64,000 nt of DNA from Xestospongia bergquistia (taxonomy: Eukaryota; Porifera; Demospongiae; Haplosclerida; Petrosiidae). The stretch spans positions 6,962,150-7,026,149 of the forward strand of contig OZ014419.1 of the NCBI GenBank assembly GCA_963965975.1, read 5' to 3'. The position numbers and the translations under genes were made by a program. Shown here piece after piece: positions 10,992 to 24,385 of the stretch (its first letter is position 1; each line of letters opens with the position of its first letter). The notes beneath the pieces were generated by a model. That model made no database searches, was not told the origin of the DNA, and saw only the letters and a program-made list of their open reading frames with translations.

Positions 10992-12245
10992 GAAGAATGA
11001 CAATAATATATTGACCATTTTGTTAGGTCTTTCAGTTTAAATCACCATCATTGTTGTTTAAAAAATACTCTAGATACTAAAAAATTAAACACGTATCAAT
11101 GTAGCTGATAGAGTGATACATCCATTACACACACCTCTACCTATACATACGTATATATAATATATGTAGACAATTTATGAGTAATTCCCTTTGATATTAA
11201 TATATAAGAAATATGAGGTGTCTATTTTAATGATAGATATCTCATGTTTCTCATCAAAGGGAATTATACAGAAATTAAAGTCATCACACTTGGGTTGGAC
11301 TTGTCATATGACTAAGCTAGCTTGGGTTGATCTTGTGGCTTAAAATTGTCTAAATTAGTTAGACAATGCAATGGAAACCTCTATAGGAATTATAGAGCAC
11401 TTAGCTTTAGGCTTCAACCTTGTGGTCTATTTCTTGTAGAAAACTTGAATCATTGTCTAACCTATATATTTGTTATCCAGGGCCTGTACTCTATACTTTT
11501 CTTATGAGGTTTTGTATGACAATAACAAGGAAACATTACTGTGATAATAGAAGAAATGAGAATGAAAGATAGCACAATTTAAATACTTTCTTAAACATCG
11601 TTGGCTATTTGGATCATATTTGTAATTATGGAACTCAAACTTGAAAATTTCAAACAGACATTATATGATGAAAAATTTGAAGTTGAGTCAATGCAGTCTG
11701 CAAACAAGGTGCAGTAGGATACAGTTTAGTACTAAACAGCTGGACAAATGTTAACTGAATGAATTAGTTGAAACATTTATTTCACTTGCTAACATTTCTA
11801 TAGGATCTATGGCCATATATTCCTATAACCAATCAAAGTAGACAATGTCTAAATAAATAGTCAATAGTCAATATTTGCAAAAGTACATAACTTGTCTTGT
11901 CTCTGCATAACATGTCTTCCATTCAGCCAACACCTATGACATATGCACAGATTGTTTATGGAAAACAGTAAAAGCTTTTTTATGGGTGATGTCCTCTTGT
12001 AACTGGTGTAGCCATTCAGACTTTTATTTGCCTCAGTATAGACTTTGGATTAATGAGTGTTGAAGACCAAATGTACTTACTTCAAAAGCTTTGATTACTT
12101 AGTTTTTAGCAACAATACAACAACAAAGTTTGAACAAGCTCTTTGTCACCTTGACTTTAAACAACAGCACACATTTCATTAGGCTAGTCAAAATGAATTA
12201 ATCACCTTGGTAACCATGCAGACTCAGTTTGTGGTAAGTAAGAGA
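10992..12245. other. Intergenic spacer with an 85-bp hairpin
   Basis: This AT-rich spacer lies between the 10-sushi gene and the 7-sushi gene and recurs at 17026-18279 and 23060-24313. It holds the inverted repeat at 11182-11266 and a smaller hairpin near 11346-11368 (TTGTCTAA ... TTAGACAA). I see no ORF of note. Confidence 0.5.
11182..11266. repeat. 85-bp inverted repeat (hairpin or MITE-like)
   Basis: TAATTCCCTTTGAT at 11182-11195 is the exact reverse complement of 11253-11266, with partial complementarity inside the arms. Copies lie at 17216-17300 and 23250-23334. I do not see clear target-site duplications, so a mobile origin is only possible. Confidence 0.6.
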
Positions 12246-12253
12246 TATAAAAG
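12246..12253 (+). promoter_or_regulatory. TATA box (TATAAAAG) of 7-sushi gene copy 1
   Basis: The box lies 72 nt upstream of the ATG at 12318. Identical boxes are at 18280-18287 and 24314-24321. Confidence 0.65.
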
Positions 12254-12317
12254 GCTCATCACATGAAAAAGCAAGCACTTTCTAAGATAAAGCTCTGTAA
12301 AATTATTACAAGTCATT

Positions 12318-14218
12318 ATGAAGGTACTTACTAACCTTCTTCTTTTCTCAGCTCTTGTTGTATTGGTTTTTGCTCAAAACTATAATCGTGATGGTCATCG
12401 TCATGGTAGTCAATATAAAAATCATGGTCATAGATATGGATATCGTCGTGGAGGAAATCGTTATGGAGGAAATCGCTATGGAAGTCGCTATGGATCACAT
12501 AGAGGTGGATACAGACCAGGAAGTGGTTATGGAGGATATAACCATGGAAGTGGATATGGATGTAAGTGAAAATTCTAAAAATGATCTAGTGATAATCAAT
12601 GTTTCATTTCCTACTAGACAAGAGAATTATTTGCCCCAAGCTCACTGATCCTACTAATGGGAATGTCCAAGTTAGTGGACTCCGTCCTGGGAGCAAAGCT
12701 GTCTACAAATGTAATGTGGGGCATGTCCTTGTTGGAGTAGACACCAGAACATGTCAAAATAATGGAAAATGGTCTGCACAGGCCCCTATCTGCAAGCGTA
12801 AGAGTCAACTATCATTACAATGATATGGATACTGTATACATCAACAGGTATCAACTGTGGCCCACTTCCTGATATTGCTAATGGTAAAGTAGTCATTGCT
12901 CCTGATACTAGACTAGGAAGTACAGCTACTTACTCTTGTAATACTGGATTTAACTTAGTTGGAGCAGCTACAAGACAATGCCAGGCTAGTGGACAATGGT
13001 CCGGACAAGAGCCAAGTTGTGAACGTAAGTCCTTAGGTCTAGATAAAATAGCCAACATTTACCTTGATTATTTAATTTTGCAGCTGTTGACTGTGGTACT
13101 CTTCCTGACCCCCAAAATGGTTGGGCCCACATCAGTCCTAACACTCTCTTGGGAGCTGTTGTCATCTACCGATGCAAACTTGGATTCCAACTCAGTGATC
13201 AAGAAAGAAGGTATTGTGAGGCTAATGGACAGTGGAGTGGTGTTGCTCCTACATGTAATCGTAAGTCAAGCACCTTTTTATGTATCAGTCTAATATTAAT
13301 TATAATTATTTTGTTAATACAGCAATTAGCTGTGGCAATCCTCCTACTCCTGATCCTAATGGCAATGTTGTAAGCACTGGTACAAGTCTTGGAGATACAG
13401 CAACGTATTATTGTAATGATGGATTTGTTCTTGAGGGTACTAAAACAATTTATTGCCAAAATAATGGCAAATGGTCTGATGATGCTCCTAAATGCAATCG
13501 TGAGTTTGTATCATATTTATGTCAACGAGTCATGATCTTCTTCTAGCCATTGACTGTGGAGCTCCTGATCCTGCTGATCCCAATGGTGATCTTAATGTAG
13601 ATAGAACTACTCTTGGAGGCACAGCTTCCTATTCTTGTAATGCTGGTTTTGTTCTGGTTGGTCAGTCTACAGCTACATGCCAATCTAATGGTGAATGGTC
13701 TAGTGACGCTCCTGTATGTGAACGTAAGTCTTTTAAACTACAGTTACTTTATAATATTAACTAATTGTACACTCTAGCTGTTGATTGTGGTAGTCTACCT
13801 GCTCCTGAGAATGGAGATGTGTCATTCTATCCTGGTACTACTTTTCTGTCTACTGCCTCATTTGTTTGTGATAGAGGATTTCGTCTGGTAGGAGATAGAT
13901 CTCGCACATGTCAGGCTAATGGCCAATGGTCTGGTCAACAACCTACCTGCCAGAGTAAGACAAAGATGTAATTATTTAAAATTAGCATTCTTCTTTGCAG
14001 AAATCAAATGTCCCAAGCTAAGACCACCACAATATGGGAAGATTTATACATCTGGATACTATCCTGGTGACTATGCAGCTTATGACTGCAATTATGGATA
14101 CAAACTTATTGGAAAGCATCGCCGACACTGTCTTCACAGTGGTAGATGGTCTGGAAGTGATTATGATTGCATAAAAGAGCAGGGCTATGGTTATGACTAT
14201 GGACATTCAAGTTATTAA
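12318..14218 (+). CDS. Secreted Gly/Tyr-7-sushi protein, copy 1
   Basis: Exons: 12318-12561, 12618-12797, 12848-13024, 13084-13260, 13323-13499, 13547-13723, 13778-13954, 14001-14218; they join in frame to 508 residues. Exon 1 encodes a signal peptide (LLLFSALVVLVFA) and a Tyr/Gly/Arg/His-rich segment with RYGGNRYGSRYG repeats. Exons 2-8 each encode one sushi domain, and the last adds a short Tyr/Gly tail (YGYDYGHSSY). Every intron is phase 1. The order is one N-terminal sushi, one three-sushi cassette and three C-terminal sushi, a pattern shared with the genes at 28242, 33229 and 36915. There is no membrane anchor. A ligand-binding or matrix role is inferred only from sushi biology. Confidence 0.87.
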
Positions 14219-14323
14219 GTTACTATAGGACTACTTACTAATAATGCATAACAGCTGTTACCATTATTATTATTGTGATTGAATTCTTATGAGTTATAAG
14301 AAAAAATTATTTTTTGAGAAAAA

Positions 14324-14329
14324 AATAAA
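14324..14329 (+). terminator. Poly(A) signal AATAAA of 7-sushi copy 1
   Basis: AATAAA lies about 105 nt after the stop codon. The same signal is at 20358-20363 and 26392-26397 in the other copies. Confidence 0.5.
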
Positions 14330-15345
14330 ATGTATCAATTATATATTGGCTGGAGGATTTAAACAAAATTTAAAAAATCAACTATTAGTAGATCATTTGT
14401 AATAACTTCAATGACAAATTTTATTCACATTATACTTGTAATAACTAGTCTAAAATATGTAAAAATTATTATTAGCTGATTGGATACCATTTTTATATAG
14501 CAAGTTTTGCACACATTAATCAAGTTGAGCATGATCAGTATACATCACTTAAAGTAAACATGCTAAGTCATATGGCAAACTGTTTTGGCCAAAAATATAC
14601 AGTTCCAAGATTAGCACTTAGTACATGCATGCAGTATAGCTAAGCATATTCCAGCTAGACCCTAACCCTAACCTTAAACCCTAAATTCTAAAAGTGTATG
14701 CCTAAACTGCCATGCCCCCTTCCTTTAGTGTTAAAGCATTCTAGTGCAATTTGCTTCAAATTCTTGCATCATCAATGTGATGTCAGTGATCATATGACCT
14801 TGTTGAAAAAGCATGATTGCTATAATTTGACACCTATCAGGAATAGCTGATGTATCAAACTTGTTCGTGTATTTGATTTGTAGAAAAATATCTTGTGTAC
14901 TAGCAGTAAAAGAATAGTCATAATTATGTATAACCTGTTGCTTGAGTTTAATTTTATCACTTCAAACACAGACTGTTTGTTGCTTGAGTTTAATCTTCAA
15001 CACAGACTGTTTTATAACAAATGTAACATTAAGAATAGTAGTTTTTAGTCTTGGAATTATCATGGTTTCGTATTTCTGACTATTTTATCACAAATTAATG
15101 TTTCATGTGACCATCAGCTACTCATCTGTGACTCTTAGTTATATGATTGGATGGAGTTGACATGTTGACCAATAATTTGAAATGAATGCACCAGTCTGGG
15201 GACAAGACTAGTGTGCTAAGCATGTTCAATTAACTATGTTTTATACTGGTCATATATGACACACCATTAGTACATCCTAAGCAGTGAGCACTTATGTGTG
15301 ATATTTAGGTTTAGGGATGAGAATACAGCACCCATTAATTAAAAT

Positions 15346-15548
15346 GAGCATGCTAAGTACAAAATGATCAATTGAAGCATGGTCAGTACAAAATAATTAA
15401 TTGAGCATGCTCAGTACACATTAATTATAGTGAGCATGCTCAGTACAAAATAATTAAATTGAGCATGCTCAGTACAAAATAATTAAATTGAGCATGCTCA
15501 GTACACATTAATTATAGTGAGCATGCTCAGTACAAAATAATTATAATT
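15346..15548. repeat. Palindromic satellite array, GAGCATGCTC core (unit 1)
   Basis: Five perfect and two degenerate copies of the 10-bp palindrome GAGCATGCTC follow one another every 28-30 bp, separated by AGTACAAAATAATTAAATT or AGTACACATTAATTATAGT. The array ends abruptly at the join to the truncated 10-sushi gene. Confidence 0.85.
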
Positions 15549-17025
15549 GTTTGCCAAAGGAGTGAGTTTACACAAGTATTGCGTATGTAATACACAATTA
15601 TTGTTATGTCCACAGGTCAAGTAGCTACTTGTAGCCCTCTTGCAGCTCCAGTGAATGGCCAAATTATCATAACTGGACTTATCATTGGATCTAGTGCTGT
15701 GTATTCATGTAATGTAGGCTTCTTTTTGTCTGGAGGATCCAGAGTACGAATATGTCAATCAAATGGACAGTGGTCTGGAAGTATCCCTCGTTGTTTCAGT
15801 AAGCACTTCTCAATCCATATCATACCTATGATCAAATTATTTCCTCCAGGACTATTTCCACCAGCACCACCTGGAGTATTTCCACCAGTACCTGTTCCTC
15901 CAGGACCTGTTCCACCTGGTCCAGGGCCAAGTCCACCAGGAGTATTACCTATTCCTCCAGGACCTTTTCCACCTGGAGTATTACCTATTCCTCCAGGACC
16001 TTTTCCACCTGGAGTATTACCTATTCCTCCAGGACCCTTTCCACCTGGAGTATTACCTATTCCTCCAGGACCTTTTCCACCTGGAGTATTACCTATTCCT
16101 CCAGGACCCTTTCCACCTGGAGTATTACCTATTCCTCCAGGACCTTTTCCACCTGGAGTATTTCCACCAGTACCAATTCCTCCAGGATTTGTTCCACCTG
16201 TTCCAGGACCATTTCCACCTGGATCAGTCCCACTCCCTATACCAGGACTTCCTCCATGTATACCACCAGATCCTATTGTAAATGGTCAAGTTTTTGCCAC
16301 TGCAGATATTCGTAGTTCAGTTGTAACCTATGTGTGTGACTCTGATTTTGAGCTAGTTAATGGAAACAGGGTAAGAGTCTGTCAACATGATGGCACATAC
16401 AGTGGCAGAGCACCACAATGCATTCGTAAGTACTTAAAATATATCCTATTATTTTAAGTGTATATTTAGCTTCAGATGAACAACCAACACCTCTACCTCC
16501 ATGTACACCACCTGATCCTCCAGTGAATGGCCAAGTCTTTGTTACTGAAGACTTACGTAATTATGTTGCCTTTTATGTATGTGACACTGGTTTTCGACCA
16601 GTTGAAGGTAACATTATAAGATTATGTCAGTCAAATGGTGCATATGGTAGCAGAGCTCCACGATGTATTCGTAAGTACTGAGTAATATCAATTATTATTA
16701 ATGACATTTCATATAAGGTAGAAGAGCTTTCCCACCAATATTCCCTGGTAGACCTTTCCGACCAAGACCTTTTCGACCACGACCTCCCAGTAGACCACGT
16801 CTGCCAACAGACCTTCCCCCTCCTGTTGGCGGAATTTGTCCTCATGTTCCTCCACCTGAAAATGGATTAGTGAAAGTCATAGGCTTCAATGTTGGTAATA
16901 CAGCAACTTATAGCTGTTTCCCTGGATATCGTCTAAAAGGAGCATCAGTAAGGACCTGTACTGAGGAAGGAGATTGGTCTCAATCAGAACCTAGATGTGT
17001 CCCTTACCGTTCAAGACGCTATTAA
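15549..17025 (+). pseudogene. 5'-truncated copy of the 10-sushi gene (copy 2)
   Basis: The copy begins inside old exon 6 (its last 13 bases, 15549-15561). It keeps exons 7-10 at 15616-15798, 15850-16425, 16470-16670 and 16718-17025, all open. It lacks the signal peptide, start codon and first six sushi domains, and is preceded directly by the palindrome array, with no TATA box seen. It is probably not translated as a secreted protein unless an upstream promoter or exon is captured. Confidence 0.8.
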
Positions 17026-18279
17026 GAAGAATGACAATAATATATTGACCATTTTGTTAGGTCTTTCAGTTTAAATCACCATCATTGTTGTTTAAAAAAT
17101 GCTCTAGATACTAAAAAATTAAACACGTATCAATGTAGCTGATAGAGTGATACATCCATTACACACACCTCTACCTATACATACGTATATATAATATATG
17201 TAGACAATTTATGAGTAATTCCCTTTGATATTAATATATAAGAAATATGAGGTGTCTATTTTAATGATAGATATCTCATGTTTCTCATCAAAGGGAATTA
17301 TACAGAAATTAAAGTCATCACACTTGGGTTGGACTTGTCATATGACTAAGCTAGCTTGGGTTGATCTTGTGGCTTAAAATTGTCTAAATTAGTTAGACAA
17401 TGCAATGGAAACCTCTATAGGAAGTATAGAGCACTTAGCTTTAGGCTTCAACCTTGTGGTCTATTTCTTGTAGAAAACTTGAATCATTGTCTAACCTATA
17501 TATTTGTTATCCAGGGCCTGTACTCTATACTTTTCTTATGAGGTTTTGTATGACAATAACAAGGAAACATTACTGTGATAATAGAAGAAATGAGAATGAA
17601 AGATAGCACAATTTAAATACTTTCTTAAACATCGTTGGCTATTTGGATCATATTTGTAATTATGGAACTCAAACTTGAAAATTTCAAACAGACATTATAT
17701 GATGAAAAATTTGAAGTTGAGTCAATGCAGTCTGCAAACAAGGTGCAGTAGGATACAGTTTAGTACTAAACAGCTGGACAAATGTTAACTGAATGAATTA
17801 GTTGAAACATTTATTTCACTTGCTAACATTTCTATAGGATCTATGGCCATATATTCCTATAACCAATCAAAGTAGACAATGTCTAAATAAATAGTCAATA
17901 GTCAATATTTGCAAAAGTACATAACTTGTCTTGTCTCTGCATAACATGTCTTCCATTCAGCCAACACCTATGACATATGCACAGATTGTTTATGGAAAAC
18001 AGTAAAAGCTTTTTTATGGGTGATGTCCTCTTGTAACTGGTGTAGCCATTCAGACTTTTATTTGCCTCAGTATAGACTTTGGATTAATGAGTGTTGAAGA
18101 CCAAATGTACTTACTTCAAAAGCTTTGATTACTTAGTTTTTAGCAACAATACAACAACAAAGTTTGAACAAGCTCTTTGTCACCTTGACTTTAAACAACA
18201 GCACACATTTCATTAGGCTAGTCAAAATGAATTAATCACCTTGGTAACCATGCAGACTCAGTTTGTGGTAAGTAAGAGA
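17026..18279. other. Intergenic spacer, copy of 10992-12245
   Basis: The content is the same as in unit 1, including the 85-bp hairpin at 17216-17300, with only a few base changes. Confidence 0.5.
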
Positions 18280-18351
18280 TATAAAAGGCTCATCACATGA
18301 AAAAGCAAGCACTTTCTAAGATAAAGCTCTGTAAAATTATTACAAGTCATT

Positions 18352-20252
18352 ATGAAGGTACTTACTAACCTTCTTCTTTTCTCAGCTCTTGTTGTATTGG
18401 TTTTTGCTCAAAACTATAATCGTGATGGTCATCGTCATGGTAGTCAATATAAAAATCATGGTCATAGATATGGATATCGTCGTGGAGGAAATCGTTATGG
18501 AGGAAATCGCTATGGAAGTCGCTATGGATCACATAGAGGTGGATACAGACCAGGAAGTGGTTATGGAGGATATAACCATGGAAGTGGATATGGATGTAAG
18601 TGAAAATTCTAAAAATGATCTAGTGATAATCAATGTTTCATTTCCTACTAGACAAGAGAATTATTTGCCCCAAGCTCACTGATCCTACTAATGGGAATGT
18701 CCAAGTTAGTGGACTCCGTCCTGGGAGCAAAGCTGTCTACAAATGTAATGTGGGGCATGTCCTTGTTGGAGTAGACACCAGAACATGTCAAAATAATGGA
18801 AAATGGTCTGCACAGGCCCCTATCTGCAAGCGTAAGAGTCAACTATCATTACAATGATATGGATACTGTATACATCAACAGGTATCAACTGTGGCCCACT
18901 TCCTGATATTGCTAATGGTAAAGTAGTCATTGCTCCTGATACTAGACTAGGAAGTACAGCTACTTACTCTTGTAATACTGGATTTAACTTAGTTGGAGCA
19001 GCTACAAGACAATGCCAGGCTAGTGGACAATGGTCCGGACAAGAGCCAAGTTGTGAACGTAAGTCCTTAGGTCTAGATAAAATAGCCAACATTTACCTTG
19101 ATTATTTAATTTTGCAGCTGTTGACTGTGGTACTCTTCCTGACCCCCAAAATGGTTGGGCCCACATCAGTCCTAACACTCTCTTGGGAGCTGTTGTCATC
19201 TACCGATGCAAACTTGGATTCCAACTCAGTGATCAAGAAAGAAGGTATTGTGAGGCTAATGGACAGTGGAGTGGTGTTGCTCCTACATGTAATCGTAAGT
19301 CAAGCACCTTTTTATGTATCAGTCTAATATTAATTATAATTATTTTGTTAATACAGCAATTAGCTGTGGCAATCCTCCTACTCCTGATCCTAATGGCAAT
19401 GTTGTAAGCACTGGTACAAGTCTTGGAGATACAGCAACGTATTATTGTAATGATGGATTTGTTCTTGAGGGTACTAAAACAATTTATTGCCAAAATAATG
19501 GCAAATGGTCTGATGATGCTCCTAAATGCAATCGTGAGTTTGTATCATATTTATGTCAACGAGTCATGATCTTCTTCTAGCCATTGACTGTGGAGCTCCT
19601 GATCCTGCTGATCCCAATGGTGATCTTAATGTAGATAGAACTACTCTTGGAGGCACAGCTTCCTATTCTTGTAATGCTGGTTTTGTTCTGGTTGGTCAGT
19701 CTACAGCTACATGCCAATCTAATGGTGAATGGTCTAGTGACGCTCCTGTATGTGAACGTAAGTCTTTTAAACTACAGTTACTTTATAATATTAACTAATT
19801 GTACACTCTAGCTGTTGATTGTGGTAGTCTACCTGCTCCTGAGAATGGAGATGTGTCATTCTATCCTGGTACTACTTTTCTGTCTACTGCCTCATTTGTT
19901 TGTGATAGAGGATTTCGTCTGGTAGGAGATAGATCTCGCACATGTCAGGCTAATGGCCAATGGTCTGGTCAACAACCTACCTGCCAGAGTAAGACAAAGA
20001 TGTAATTATTTAAAATTAGCATTCTTCTTTGCAGAAATCAAATGTCCCAAGCTAAGACCACCACAATATGGGAAGATTTATACATCTGGATACTATCCTG
20101 GTGACTATGCAGCTTATGACTGCAATTATGGATACAAACTTATTGGAAAGCATCGCCGACACTGTCTTCACAGTGGTAGATGGTCTGGAAGTGATTATGA
20201 TTGCATAAAAGAGCAGGGCTATGGTTATGACTATGGACATTCAAGTTATTAA
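18352..20252 (+). CDS. Secreted Gly/Tyr-7-sushi protein, copy 2
   Basis: All eight exons of the gene at 12318 are present at plus 6034, with the same promoter and splice sites, and every exon translates to the same protein as copy 1. It is an apparently intact gene and doubles the dosage of this protein. Exons: 18352-18595, 18652-18831, 18882-19058, 19118-19294, 19357-19533, 19581-19757, 19812-19988, 20035-20252. Confidence 0.85.
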
Positions 20253-21582
20253 GTTACTATAGGACTACTTACTAATAATGCATAACAGCTGTTACCATTA
20301 TTATTATTGTGATTGAATTCTTATGAGTTATAAGAAAAAATTATTTTTTGAGAAAAAAATAAAATGTATCAATTATATATTGGCTGGAGGATTTAAACAA
20401 AATTTAAAAAATCAACTATTAGTAGATCATTTGTAATAACTTCAATGACAAATTTTATTCACATTATACTTGTAATAACTAGTCTAAAATATGTAAAAAT
20501 TATTATTAGCTGATTGGATACCATTTTTATATAGCAAGTTTTGCACACATTAATCAAGTTGAGCATGATCAGTATACATCACTTAAAGTAAACATGCTAA
20601 GTCATATGGCAAACTGTTTTGGCCAAAAATATACAGTTCCAAGATTAGCACTTAGTACATGCATGCAGTATAGCTAAGCATATTCCAGCTAGACCCTAAC
20701 CCTAACCTTAAACCCTAAATTCTAAAAGTGTATGCCTAAACTGCCATGCCCCCTTCCTTTAGTGTTAAAGCATTCTAGTGCAATTTGCTTCAAATTCTTG
20801 CATCATCAATGTGATGTCAGTGATCATATGACCTTGTTGAAAAAGCATGATTGCTATAATTTGACACCTATCAGGAATAGCTGATGTATCAAACTTGTTC
20901 GTGTATTTGATTTGTAGAAAAATATCTTGTGTACTAGCAGTAAAAGAATAGTCATAATTATGTATAACCTGTTGCTTGAGTTTAATTTTATCACTTCAAA
21001 CACAGACTGTTTGTTGCTTGAGTTTAATCTTCAACACAGACTGTTTTATAACAAATGTAACATTAAGAATAGTAGTTTTTAGTCTTGGAATTATCATGGT
21101 TTCGTATTTCTGACTATTTTATCACAAATTAATGTTTCATGTGACCATCAGCTACTCATCTGTGACTCTTAGTTATATGATTGGATGGAGTTGACATGTT
21201 GACCAATAATTTGAAATGAATGCACCAGTCTGGGGACAAGACTAGTGTGCTAAGCATGTTCAATTAACTATGTTTTATACTGGTCATATATGACACACCA
21301 TTAGTACATCCTAAGCAGTGAGCACTTATGTGTGATATTTAGGTTTAGGGATGAGAATACAGCACCCATTAATTAAAATGAGCATGCTAAGTACAAAATG
21401 ATCAATTGAAGCATGGTCAGTACAAAATAATTAATTGAGCATGCTCAGTACACATTAATTATAGTGAGCATGCTCAGTACAAAATAATTAAATTGAGCAT
21501 GCTCAGTACAAAATAATTAAATTGAGCATGCTCAGTACACATTAATTATAGTGAGCATGCTCAGTACAAAATAATTATAATT
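20253..21582. other. Spacer with palindrome array (unit 2)
   Basis: This is a copy of 14219-15548. The GAGCATGCTC array occupies 21380-21582 and again ends at the truncated 10-sushi sequence. Confidence 0.55.
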
Positions 21583-23059
21583 GTTTGCCAAAGGAGTGAG
21601 TTTACACAAGTATTGCGTATGTAATACACAATTATTGTTATGTCCACAGGTCAAGTAGCTACTTGTAGCCCTCTTGCAGCTCCAGTGAATGGCCAAATTA
21701 TCATAACTGGACTTATCATTGGATCTAGTGCTGTGTATTCATGTAATGTAGGCTTCTTTTTGTCTGGAGGATCCAGAGTACGAATATGTCAATCAAATGG
21801 ACAGTGGTCTGGAAGTATCCCTCGTTGTTTCAGTAAGCACTTCTCAATCCATATCATACCTATGATCAAATTATTTCCTCCAGGACTATTTCCACCAGCA
21901 CCACCTGGAGTATTTCCACCAGTACCTGTTCCTCCAGGACCTGTTCCACCTGGTCCAGGGCCAAGTCCACCAGGAGTATTACCTATTCCTCCAGGACCTT
22001 TTCCACCTGGAGTATTACCTATTCCTCCAGGACCTTTTCCACCTGGAGTATTACCTATTCCTCCAGGACCCTTTCCACCTGGAGTATTACCTATTCCTCC
22101 AGGACCTTTTCCACCTGGAGTATTACCTATTCCTCCAGGACCCTTTCCACCTGGAGTATTACCTATTCCTCCAGGACCTTTTCCACCTGGAGTATTTCCA
22201 CCAGTACCAATTCCTCCAGGATTTGTTCCACCTGTTCCAGGACCATTTCCACCTGGATCAGTCCCACTCCCTATACCAGGACTTCCTCCATGTATACCAC
22301 CAGATCCTATTGTAAATGGTCAAGTTTTTGCCACTGCAGATATTCGTAGTTCAGTTGTAACCTATGTGTGTGACTCTGATTTTGAGCTAGTTAATGGAAA
22401 CAGGGTAAGAGTCTGTCAACATGATGGCACATACAGTGGCAGAGCACCACAATGCATTCGTAAGTACTTAAAATATATCCTATTATTTTAAGTGTATATT
22501 TAGCTTCAGATGAACAACCAACACCTCTACCTCCATGTACACCACCTGATCCTCCAGTGAATGGCCAAGTCTTTGTTACTGAAGACTTACGTAATTATGT
22601 TGCCTTTTATGTATGTGACACTGGTTTTCGACCAGTTGAAGGTAACATTATAAGATTATGTCAGTCAAATGGTGCATATGGTAGCAGAGCTCCACGATGT
22701 ATTCGTAAGTACTGAGTAATATCAATTATTATTAATGACATTTCATATAAGGTAGAAGAGCTTTCCCACCAATATTCCCTGGTAGACCTTTCCGACCAAG
22801 ACCTTTTCGACCACGACCTCCCAGTAGACCACGTCTGCCAACAGACCTTCCCCCTCCTGTTGGCGGAATTTGTCCTCATGTTCCTCCACCTGAAAATGGA
22901 TTAGTGAAAGTCATAGGCTTCAATGTTGGTAATACAGCAACTTATAGCTGTTTCCCTGGATATCGTCTAAAAGGAGCATCAGTAAGGACCTGTACTGAGG
23001 AAGGAGATTGGTCTCAATCAGAACCTAGATGTGTCCCTTACCGTTCAAGACGCTATTAA
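21583..23059 (+). pseudogene. 5'-truncated copy of the 10-sushi gene (copy 3)
   Basis: The structure and breakpoint are the same as at 15549-17025: exons 7-10 at 21650-21832, 21884-22459, 22504-22704 and 22752-23059, open but without start codon, signal peptide or TATA box. It shares copy 2's base changes against copy 1. Confidence 0.8.
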
Positions 23060-24313
23060 GAAGAATGACAATAATATATTGACCATTTTGTTAGGTCTTT
23101 CAGTTTAAATCACCATCATTGTTGTTTAAAAAATGCTCTAGATACTAAAAAATTAAACACGTATCAATGTAGCTGATAGAGTGATACATCCATTACACAC
23201 ACCTCTACCTATACATACGTATATATAATATATGTAGACAATTTATGAGTAATTCCCTTTGATATTAATATATAAGAAATATGAGGTGTCTATTTTAATG
23301 ATAGATATCTCATGTTTCTCATCAAAGGGAATTATACAGAAATTAAAGTCATCACACTTGGGTTGGACTTGTCATATGACTAAGCTAGCTTGGGTTGATC
23401 TTGTGGCTTAAAATTGTCTAAATTAGTTAGACAATGCAATGGAAACCTCTATAGGAAGTATAGAGCACTTAGCTTTAGGCTTCAACCTTGTGGTCTATTT
23501 CTTGTAGAAAACTTGAATCATTGTCTAACCTATATATTTGTTATCCAGGGCCTGTACTCTATACTTTTCTTATGAGGTTTTGTATGACAATAACAAGGAA
23601 ACATTACTGTGATAATAGAAGAAATGAGAATGAAAGATAGCACAATTTAAATACTTTCTTAAACATCGTTGGCTATTTGGATCATATTTGTAATTATGGA
23701 ACTCAAACTTGAAAATTTCAAACAGACATTATATGATGAAAAATTTGAAGTTGAGTCAATGCAGTCTGCAAACAAGGTGCAGTAGGATACAGTTTAGTAC
23801 TAAACAGCTGGACAAATGTTAACTGAATGAATTAGTTGAAACATTTATTTCACTTGCTAACATTTCTATAGGATCTATGGCCATATATTCCTATAACCAA
23901 TCAAAGTAGACAATGTCTAAATAAATAGTCAATAGTCAATATTTGCAAAAGTACATAACTTGTCTTGTCTCTGCATAACATGTCTTCCATTCAGCCAACA
24001 CCTATGACATATGCACAGATTGTTTATGGAAAACAGTAAAAGCTTTTTTATGGGTGATGTCCTCTTGTAACTGGTGTAGCCATTCAGACTTTTATTTGCC
24101 TCAGTATAGACTTTGGATTAATGAGTGTTGAAGACCAAATGTACTTACTTCAAAAGCTTTGATTACTTAGTTTTTAGCAACAATACAACAACAAAGTTTG
24201 AACAAGCTCTTTGTCACCTTGACTTTAAACAACAGCACACATTTCATTAGGCTAGTCAAAATGAATTAATCACCTTGGTAACCATGCAGACTCAGTTTGT
24301 GGTAAGTAAGAGA
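23060..24313. other. Intergenic spacer, copy of 10992-12245
   Basis: The content is the same as in units 1 and 2; the hairpin is at 23250-23334. Confidence 0.5.
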
Positions 24314-24385
24314 TATAAAAGGCTCATCACATGAAAAAGCAAGCACTTTCTAAGATAAAGCTCTGTAAAATTATTACAAGTCATT

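Larger units (their letters stand above)
14219..15548. other. Spacer with palindrome array and telomere-like motif
   Basis: This spacer follows 7-sushi copy 1 and recurs at 20253-21582. It holds a short CCCTAACCCTAACC motif at 14660-14673 and, at its right end, the GAGCATGCTC array. No gene is visible. Confidence 0.5.

Noticed and set aside
14660-14673. Telomere-like CCCTAACCCTAACC (also at 20694 and 26728)
   Set aside because: Only two full repeats, inside a duplicated spacer flanked by genes; too short to call an interstitial telomere.
15346-15548. CRISPR-like regular array
   Set aside because: The repeats are short palindromes and the linkers are themselves repeated, not unique spacers; the context is a eukaryotic genome with spliced genes.
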